From Desulfobacteraceae bacterium (GTDB lineage Bacteria > Desulfobacterota > Desulfobacteria > Desulfobacterales > JAABRJ01), in assembly GCA_011390985.1 (NCBI GenBank), contig JAABRJ010000115.1:1-5920 (forward strand): a stretch of 5,920 nucleotides of DNA, in the 5' to 3' direction. How positions within the stretch are numbered: position 1 is the first letter of the stretch; each line of letters starts with the position of its first letter. Positions 1 through 5,920 of the stretch are shown in pieces. The notes under the pieces are model-generated. The model did not search any database and had not been told where the DNA came from. It saw nothing but the letters and a program-made list of their open reading frames with translations. Made by a program: the position numbers and the translations under genes.

Positions 1-615
1 CGCAAGGCCATCACTGATGGCATTTTTGCTCAGGAAATCGATCCGGTGATGATCAAGAGCCGCAAGGGGGATATCGTTTTTGATACCGATGAACGGCCCA
101 TGGACACCAGCCTCGAAAAAATGGCCAAACTGCGGCCGGCTTTCAAATCCGACGGCAGCGTGACCGCCGGCAACGCCTCCGGCATCAATGATGCGGCGGC
201 GGCGGTGGTTCTGATGAGCGCCGGGAAGGCTGCGGAGCTGGGACTAGAGCCGATTGCGCGGATCAAGGCCTATGCCGCCGGCGGGGTGGACCCGGCCTAC
301 ATGGGGCTCGGGGTGGTCCCGGCGGTGCGCAAGGTTTTGAAAAAATCCGGCATGACTATAGGGGACTTGGGCATGATCGAGCTGAACGAGGCGTTTGCCG
401 CCCAGGCCATCGGCTGCATGCGGGAGCTTGGCATCCCGACGGACTTCCCCAACCAACTTGGCAGCGGAATCTCCCTGGGACACCCCATCGGGTGCACCGG
501 CGCCCGTCAGATGGTCACGGCCATGAACCACCTCAAGCGCACCGGGAAAAACAGCGCCCTGATCACCATGTGCATCGGCGGCGGTATGGGCATGGCGATG
601 GTTATTGAAAGGTGA
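1..615 (+). CDS. Acetyl-CoA acetyltransferase / thiolase (5'-partial)
   Basis: This is the C-terminal 204 residues of a thiolase; the frame is open at base 1, so roughly the first half (about 190 residues, including the acylated nucleophilic Cys) lies outside the window. Thiolases condense two acyl-CoAs or cleave 3-ketoacyl-CoA in the cytoplasm, in beta-oxidation or acetoacetyl-CoA formation. Visible signatures, counted from the first visible residue, are NASGINDAAAA (58-68), NEAF (129-132), the GSGISLGHPIGCTGAR block (154-169) with catalytic His161, and CIGGGMG (191-197) with the second catalytic Cys191. The C-terminus ends three residues after the normal conserved core, so the 3' end is intact. 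The GSGISLGHPIGCTGAR wording differs from the commoner GGAIALGHPLGASGAR and is, to my recollection, frequent in anaerobe thiolases. The family is certain; substrate chain length cannot be read from this fragment. The gene ends in TGA and is followed by a 125-bp spacer. Confidence 0.95.
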   Translation, partial: RKAITDGIFAQEIDPVMIKSRKGDIVFDTDERPMDTSLEKMAKLRPAFKSDGSVTAGNASGINDAAAAVVLMSAGKAAELGLEPIARIKAYAAGGVDPAYMGLGVVPAVRKVLKKSGMTIGDLGMIELNEAFAAQAIGCMRELGIPTDFPNQLGSGISLGHPIGCTGARQMVTAMNHLKRTGKNSALITMCIGGGMGMAMVIER

Positions 616-634
616 CGTTAAGCGGCCTTTTTCC

Positions 635-663
635 TTTACTTTATAGGCTCTTATTGCTATATG
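635..663 (+). promoter_or_regulatory. Weak sigma-70-like promoter candidate ahead of the small membrane gene
   Basis: TTTACT (635-640) matches 4 of 6 bases of the -35 consensus. After a 17-bp spacer, TATATG (658-663) matches 4 of 6 bases of -10 but lacks the important final T. The stretch is AT-rich against a GC-rich background. If used, transcription would begin near 670, exactly at the foot of the 671-699 stem-loop, placing that hairpin at the 5' end of the message. Sequence similarity is the only support. Confidence 0.2.
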
Positions 664-670
664 TGGCAAG

Positions 671-699
671 CTTCGGAGGCGCCTGGCGCGCCTCCGAAG
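671..699 (+). repeat. Perfect 12-bp inverted repeat (stem-loop), possible terminator
   Basis: The left arm CTTCGGAGGCGC (671-682) is exactly complementary to the right arm GCGCCTCCGAAG (688-699), with a five-base loop CTGGC. It lies between the thiolase stop and the start of the small membrane gene. The GC-rich stem would be very stable in RNA. No T-run follows on either strand (CAAAAGAGGA comes next on +), so it is not a textbook intrinsic terminator. It could be a U-tract-less terminator, an mRNA 3'-end stabiliser for the thiolase transcript, or a 5'-UTR stem for the downstream gene. The structure is certain as sequence; the role is not. Confidence 0.6.
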
Positions 700-723
700 G
701 CAAAAGAGGACTTTCAGCAGCCC

Positions 724-730
724 AAAGGAG
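724..730 (+). promoter_or_regulatory. Shine-Dalgarno sequence deciding the small-gene start
   Basis: AAAGGAG sits ten bases before the ATG at 741. It is one of the strongest ribosome binding sites in the window, and it is the main reason to prefer ATG 741 over the in-frame GTG at 612, which has no well-spaced site. Confidence 0.7.
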
Positions 731-740
731 TCAAGCGATA

Positions 741-896
741 ATGGATATTCCAAGAAGGTTGGGAATTTTAGTGGTTTTCGGGGTTCCTGTGATCGTCGGC
801 GGCGGGATCGTTTATGCCCTCTTCGGCGATCTCAAACCGGTGGTGATCTACCAGGTGCTTCTGCTGCTCGTCGCCGGTGCGCTGGTCAGCAGATAA
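741..896 (+). CDS. Small two-helix membrane protein, function unknown (51 aa)
   Basis: I do not recognise this protein. It has 51 residues, starting MDIPRRLGIL and ending VSR. A short basic head (Arg5, Arg6) is followed by a Gly/Val-rich hydrophobic segment at about 8-28, a short turn containing Gly29, Asp30, Lys32 and Pro33, and a second hydrophobic segment at about 33-49. This predicts a hairpin membrane protein with both ends probably cytoplasmic by the positive-inside rule. No cysteine, histidine or catalytic motif is present. The ATG at 741 is chosen for its strong AAAGGAG. The same frame runs back to a GTG at 612 overlapping the thiolase stop, which would add a further hydrophobic stretch, but that start lacks a usable binding site and would translate through the 671-699 stem-loop. 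The gene stands alone, about 125 bp after the thiolase and 274 bp before the AI-2E gene. That it is a real gene is likely but rests only on the RBS and the coherent membrane topology. Confidence 0.6.
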   Translation: MDIPRRLGILVVFGVPVIVGGGIVYALFGDLKPVVIYQVLLLLVAGALVSR

Positions 897-897
897 A

Positions 898-918
898 CAC
901 CCTTTCCGGTAAGGGGTG
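898..918 (+). terminator. Stem-loop directly after the small gene, weak terminator candidate
   Basis: CACCCTTT (898-905) pairs with AAGGGGTG (911-918) through eight base pairs including one G-U, around the loop CCGGT. It begins two bases after the TAA stop, a typical position for a 3'-end structure. The following sequence, CGGCAAAAATATT, has no T-run immediately after the stem, so intrinsic termination would be weak; transcript-end protection is an alternative. Confidence 0.4.
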
Positions 919-931
919 CGGCAAAAATATT

Positions 932-950
932 GGCGCATTGTGATTGCGCC
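932..950 (+). repeat. 6-bp inverted repeat in the spacer
   Basis: GGCGCA (932-937) and TGCGCC (945-950) are exact complements around the seven-base loop TTGTGAT. A 6-bp stem of this GC content could arise by chance, but it is one of several in the same 274-bp spacer. It could be a hairpin or a dyad for a dimeric DNA-binding protein. No function can be assigned. Confidence 0.35.
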
Positions 951-1024
951 GGCCTTCGGTTTGTCCACAAATTACCGCCGCGGCCCTGGGCACTGAACCC
1001 TCAAAACCCCTTTATCGACTTTTG

Positions 1025-1063
1025 CCGCGCCGCCGCCGGGAATGATTTCCTGCGGCGGCGCGG
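1025..1063 (+). repeat. Long GC-rich stem-loop upstream of the AI-2E gene
   Basis: CCGCGCCGCCGC (1025-1036) pairs perfectly over 12 bp with GCGGCGGCGCGG (1052-1063). The 15-base interior continues the stem after a single bulged C (1037): G1038-T1051 (G-U), then GGAA (1039-1042) with TTCC (1047-1050), closing on the tetraloop TGAT. Altogether about 17 pairs are formed. The sequence after it reads GGTGTTTAAATTGCTCT, with only a short T-stretch, so this may be an imperfect terminator, a leader structure of the AI-2E transcript, or a repetitive extragenic element. The pairing is seen directly; the role is open. Confidence 0.55.
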
Positions 1064-1112
1064 GGTGTTTAAATTGCTCTGCCCGTTTCGCCGTTTTCAT
1101 TGCGGGCTGGCG

Positions 1113-1146
1113 GGGCGCCGGCGCCCTTCGCGGTTCCAAACCGAAG
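1113..1146 (+). repeat. 14-bp palindrome and adjacent small stem before the AI-2E gene
   Basis: GGGCGCCGGCGCCC (1113-1126) is a perfect 14-base palindrome. Immediately after it, CGGTT (1131-1135) pairs with AACCG (1139-1143) around CCA, and the flanking CTT (1126-1128) can extend that stem by pairing with AAG (1144-1146) past a two-base bulge. Both elements lie within 60 bp of the AI-2E start codon. In GC-rich DNA some of this is expected by chance. It could be a binding site for a dimeric regulator or part of a structured leader. Confidence 0.35.
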
Positions 1147-1170
1147 CGGCCGCTGGCAAAGAGCAGTCAG

Positions 1171-2259
1171 ATGGACAACAGCCGTTTGCGCTACCCGATC
1201 CTGTGGTTTTTCCTGATCCTGTTCGTGGTCTCCATCCTGCTGCTGGGCTGGTTGATGCGGCCGTTCATAGCGATTATCATTCTGGCCGCCGTGGTGAGCA
1301 GCGCCTTTCATCCGCTGTACTGGTTTTTGAATCGGCTTCGCGGGATTTCCCCCCGCCTGGCCTCTCTGTTCACCTGCATGGTGATTTTTTTCATCCTGTT
1401 CATCCCGATTATTTTTCTGGTGGGGGTGCTGGCCAAAGAGGCCAATGATCTTTATCGCGAGGCCCTCAGCGCCGTGCTGGTCGGCGAAATCCGTCAACTG
1501 CTGGAAGGCAGCCTGCTGTTGGAGCGGGTCAATGCTTTCCTGGCCCCTTTCAATTTCCAGGTGACCGGCGATACCCTCAACGCCGCTTTGACGGAGCTTG
1601 CCAAGGAAGTCGGCCTGTTTCTCTACAAACAGGCCAATGCGATCGCCGCCAATACGCTCAGTTTTCTGTTCAATTTTTTCATGATGCTGCTGGTCAGCTT
1701 TTTTCTGCTGATTGACGGCGAGCGGCTGGTGGCATTTATCGAGGACCTCTCCCCGCTGCCGCAGCGCCAGGACCAAATGCTGGTGCAGAAATTCCGCGAC
1801 ATGGCGGGGGCCATTCTGATCGGCAACGGGATCTGCGGGTTGATCCAGGGCGTCCTCGGCGGCGCCCTGTTTGCCCTCTACGGGTTGAGTTCGCCCATTC
1901 TGTGGGGGGTGATCATGGCCATCCTGGCCTTTCTGCCGATCGTCGGGATCGGGGTTGTCTTGGTGCCGACCGCGGTCTTCCTGCTGATGAAGGGCCGGAT
2001 AGCAGCGGGCATTTTTTTTCTGGTTTTTTACGTGGCGGTTTCCTGCGGCATCGAGTATTTCTTCAAACCCAAACTGGTCGGCTCGCGGGTGCAGATGCAC
2101 ACCCTGATGGTGTTCCTCGCCATTCTGGGGGGGATGCAACTCTTCGGCATTTTAGGCATCATATACGGCCCCCTGGTGGTGACGGCTTTTCTGACCCTGA
2201 CGGAAATATACCGGGTCAACTACCAGGCCCTGATCGCACCCAGCGGCAAAGAACTCTAA
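1171..2259 (+). CDS. AI-2E family transporter (PerM/TqsA-like permease)
   Basis: This is a complete 362-residue integral membrane protein of the AI-2E transporter family (formerly UPF0118). The family includes the E. coli autoinducer-2 exporter TqsA, PerM, and some members reported as Na+/H+ antiporters, so substrate cannot be inferred from homology. Hydrophobic segments lie near residues 9-29, 31-47, 68-88, 160-182, 212-238, 242-271, 275-297 and 308-345. A soluble amphipathic stretch (about 89-158) between the third and fourth segments is typical of the family. Characteristic landmarks are LPIVGIG (255-261), KPKLVGSRVQMH (299-310) and the C-terminal LGGMQLFGILG block (319-329) followed by GPLVV. 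ATG 1171 is preferred because it places the first helix at residue 9 and gives normal family length; AAAGAG (1158-1163) seven bases upstream is a modest binding site. An in-frame ATG at 1042 would add 43 residues encoded by the palindromic spacer and is unlikely. It is 190 bp ahead of gyrA. Confidence 0.9.
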   Translation: MDNSRLRYPILWFFLILFVVSILLLGWLMRPFIAIIILAAVVSSAFHPLYWFLNRLRGISPRLASLFTCMVIFFILFIPIIFLVGVLAKEANDLYREALSAVLVGEIRQLLEGSLLLERVNAFLAPFNFQVTGDTLNAALTELAKEVGLFLYKQANAIAANTLSFLFNFFMMLLVSFFLLIDGERLVAFIEDLSPLPQRQDQMLVQKFRDMAGAILIGNGICGLIQGVLGGALFALYGLSSPILWGVIMAILAFLPIVGIGVVLVPTAVFLLMKGRIAAGIFFLVFYVAVSCGIEYFFKPKLVGSRVQMHTLMVFLAILGGMQLFGILGIIYGPLVVTAFLTLTEIYRVNYQALIAPSGKEL

Positions 2260-2364
2260 ACGGCGGCAGTTTCGACAACCGCTCAACAAGGCTGTCGTTC
2301 AATCACTTACAGACGACCGCACCCGATGTACCCACTTGACCGCGCCTGTTTTGTGCGGTGGTCG

Positions 2365-2386
2365 GCCCCGCCGGGGCGGCCCCGGC
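2365..2386 (+). terminator. Overlapping alternative GC hairpins between the AI-2E gene and gyrA
   Basis: Two mutually exclusive stems share the middle segment. GCCCC (2365-2369) pairs with GGGGC (2373-2377) around GCC. Alternatively GCCGGGG (2370-2376) pairs with CCCCGGC (2380-2386) around CGG. The second has seven G-C pairs and would be the more stable. The only T-rich continuation is TTAG, so this is at best a weak intrinsic terminator for the AI-2E transcript; it could instead lie in the gyrA leader. The rest of 2260-2449 shows no gene and no convincing promoter. Confidence 0.35.
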
Positions 2387-2419
2387 TTAGCCCCTGCCGG
2401 CAAAATGCGGAAAAGGCCG

Positions 2420-2439
2420 TCTGACCGAAACCGTCAGGA
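2420..2439 (+). promoter_or_regulatory. gyrA ribosome binding site overlapping a small stem
   Basis: AGGA (2436-2439), ten bases before the gyrA ATG, is the best Shine-Dalgarno candidate. Most of it is the right arm of a short hairpin: CTGAC (2421-2425) pairs with GTCAG (2433-2437) around a seven-base loop, and T2420 can wobble with G2438. The stem is short, so any translational effect would be mild. Confidence 0.35.
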
Positions 2440-2449
2440 CTGAACCTAC

Positions 2450-4878
<2,429 letters not shown>

Positions 4879-4882
<4 letters not shown>

Positions 4883-5913
4883 AGCCAACGTCAGATAGCG
4901 GCGGCCTCCGCATCGCTGTGATCGGCGCCGGCAGCTGGGGCACGGCGCTTGCCAACCTGCTGGCCGGCAAAGGTTACCCGGTGCAGCAGTGGGTCTTCGA
5001 GGCGGAGGTCAGGGATCAGATCCTCAACCACCGCGAAAACCAGGTATTCCTGCCGGGTGTCACCCTTTCCGAAAACCTGACGCCTTCCAATGACCTGGGG
5101 GCGGTCGTGGCCGAAAAGGACCTCCTGCTGGTGGTCGTTCCCTCGCATGTCATGCGCGCGGTCACCCGCGATATGGCGGCGAGCATCACCGGGGCCCCGG
5201 TGGTGGTGTCGGCCTCCAAGGGCATCGAGAACATCACCCACCTCACCATGTCGGGAATCCTGCGCGAAACCCTGCCCATGATTCCGGAATCCCGCCTGGC
5301 GGTTTTGTCGGGCCCCAGCTTTGCCCGCGAGGTGGCCCGCAACGTGCCGACCGCGGTGACTTTGGCCGCCCGCGACGACGAGGTCGCGCGGCTGGTGCAG
5401 GCAGCGTTTGCCACCCCATTCTTCCGGGTCTACACCAGCCGCGATTTGGTCGGTGTCGAGCTGGGCGGCGCGGTCAAGAACGTGATTGCGATTGCCGCCG
5501 GAATCATCGACGGCCTGGGGCTGGGCCTGAACACCCGCGCGGCCCTGATCACCCGCGGGCTCACCGAGATGCGTCGGCTGGGCCTGCGGTTGGGGGCCAA
5601 TCCGCGCACCTTCACCGGCCTGGCCGGTGTCGGGGACCTGCTGCTGACCTGCACCGGTGATCTGTCGCGCAACCACACCGTCGGCAAAAAGATCGGGGAG
5701 GGGATGAAACTGGCGCAAATCCTGTCTGAAATGCGGATGGTGGCCGAGGGGGTTAAAACGGCCAAGTCGGTCTACAATCTTTCCCGCAAACTGGGGGTCG
5801 AGATGCCCATTTCGCAGGAAATCTACCATATCCTCTATGACGATGAATCCCCCCGTTTGGCGCTTCAGCGCCTGATGACCCGGGACCTGAAGCATGAACT
5901 GGATGACTGCTGA
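4879..5913 (+). CDS. gpsA: NAD(P)H-dependent glycerol-3-phosphate dehydrogenase
   Basis: This is complete GpsA (344 aa), a cytoplasmic enzyme reducing dihydroxyacetone phosphate to sn-glycerol 3-phosphate, the backbone precursor of membrane phospholipids. The N-terminal Rossmann domain (about 10-180) opens with IAVIGAGSWGTALAN (12-26), the dinucleotide-binding loop. SASKGIE (111-117) provides conserved Lys114, and LSGPSFAREV (143-152) is a family signature. The C-terminal helical domain (about 190-335) carries ELGGAVKNVIAIAAG (194-208) with the conserved catalytic Lys200, then GLAGVGDLLLTCTG (247-260) with Asp253, and SRNHTVG (263-269), whose Arg264 is the usual substrate-phosphate ligand. 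MVAEGVKTA (287-295) is also typical. Length matches the family (about 330-345). The start overlaps the gyrA stop as ATGA and is preceded by a good binding site, so cotranscription and coupling with gyrA are expected. There is no biochemical link between the two products; the pairing is a conserved-neighbour effect I believe occurs in related deltaproteobacteria. No terminator fits in the seven remaining bases. Confidence 0.97.
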
Positions 5914-5920
5914 TCCCGGG

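Noticed and set aside
612..740. GTG start at 612 as an alternative N-terminus for the small membrane protein
   Set aside because: No properly spaced ribosome binding site, and it would translate through the perfect stem-loop; ATG 741 with AAAGGAG is much better.
931..947. TGGCGC...TTGC resembling a sigma-54 promoter
   Set aside because: The GG and GC elements are separated by 12 bases instead of 10, which sigma-54 does not tolerate.
1042..1170. ATG at 1042 as the AI-2E start
   Set aside because: The extra 43 residues come from palindromic spacer sequence, are not family-like, and the start codon lies inside the 1025-1063 stem-loop.
1069..2139. Minus-strand open frame opposite the AI-2E gene (356 codons)
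   Set aside because: The translation is dominated by Gln, His, Asp and Gly, as expected from the reverse complement of hydrophobic codons in a membrane-protein gene; it is a shadow.
2336..2364. TTGACC (2336-2341) as a gyrA -35 element
   Set aside because: No acceptable -10 hexamer at 16-18 bp spacing; the downstream sequence is G/C-rich.
2378..2391. GG-N10-GC spacing at GGCCCCGGCTTAGC ahead of gyrA
   Set aside because: The spacing is right but several core bases mismatch, and the site coincides with the GC-rich hairpin; chance is the better explanation.
2326..2424. Possible 32-residue ORF between the AI-2E gene and gyrA
   Set aside because: No Shine-Dalgarno, Pro/Arg-rich composition generated by the GC hairpins, and no recognisable motif.
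4891..5895. Minus-strand open frame covering gpsA (334 codons)
   Set aside because: It mirrors a complete, well-conserved gpsA and has shadow-type composition with no recognisable motif.

Overview
This window looks like an ordinary chromosomal housekeeping segment from a GC-rich Gram-negative bacterium. Every gene lies on the + strand. The proteins (an anaerobe-type thiolase, an AI-2E family permease, a GyrA of about 810 residues with a short acidic tail, and GpsA immediately after gyrA) fit Desulfobacterota (former Deltaproteobacteria, Desulfobacterales-like) best. That assignment is inference from protein flavour and gene order, because no ribosomal marker is present. I see no tRNA, rRNA, CRISPR array, insertion sequence, phage gene, toxin-antitoxin pair or defence system.

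Layout. 1-615 is the C-terminal half of an acetyl-CoA acyltransferase (thiolase) that begins before the window. 616-740 is a spacer with a perfect 12-bp stem-loop. 741-896 encodes a 51-residue two-helix membrane protein of unknown function with a clear Shine-Dalgarno sequence. 897-1170 is a 274-bp non-coding stretch carrying a run of inverted repeats. 1171-2259 is a complete AI-2E family membrane protein. 2260-2449 is a GC-rich spacer with two mutually exclusive hairpins and a small stem next to the gyrA ribosome binding site. 2450-4882 is full-length gyrA. 4879-5913 is full-length gpsA, overlapping the gyrA stop in an ATGA junction. The last seven bases hold nothing assignable.

How the genes relate. 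gyrA and gpsA are almost certainly cotranscribed and translationally coupled: the codons for the acidic GyrA tail also supply the gpsA ribosome binding site. The AI-2E gene and the small membrane gene are separated from their neighbours by structured spacers and may be independent units. The thiolase belongs to acyl-CoA metabolism and has no evident functional link to the rest. I did not find a previously undescribed system. The items most worth a second look are the structured spacers, the orphan small membrane protein, and a second near-canonical GyrA-box in the GyrA C-terminal domain.
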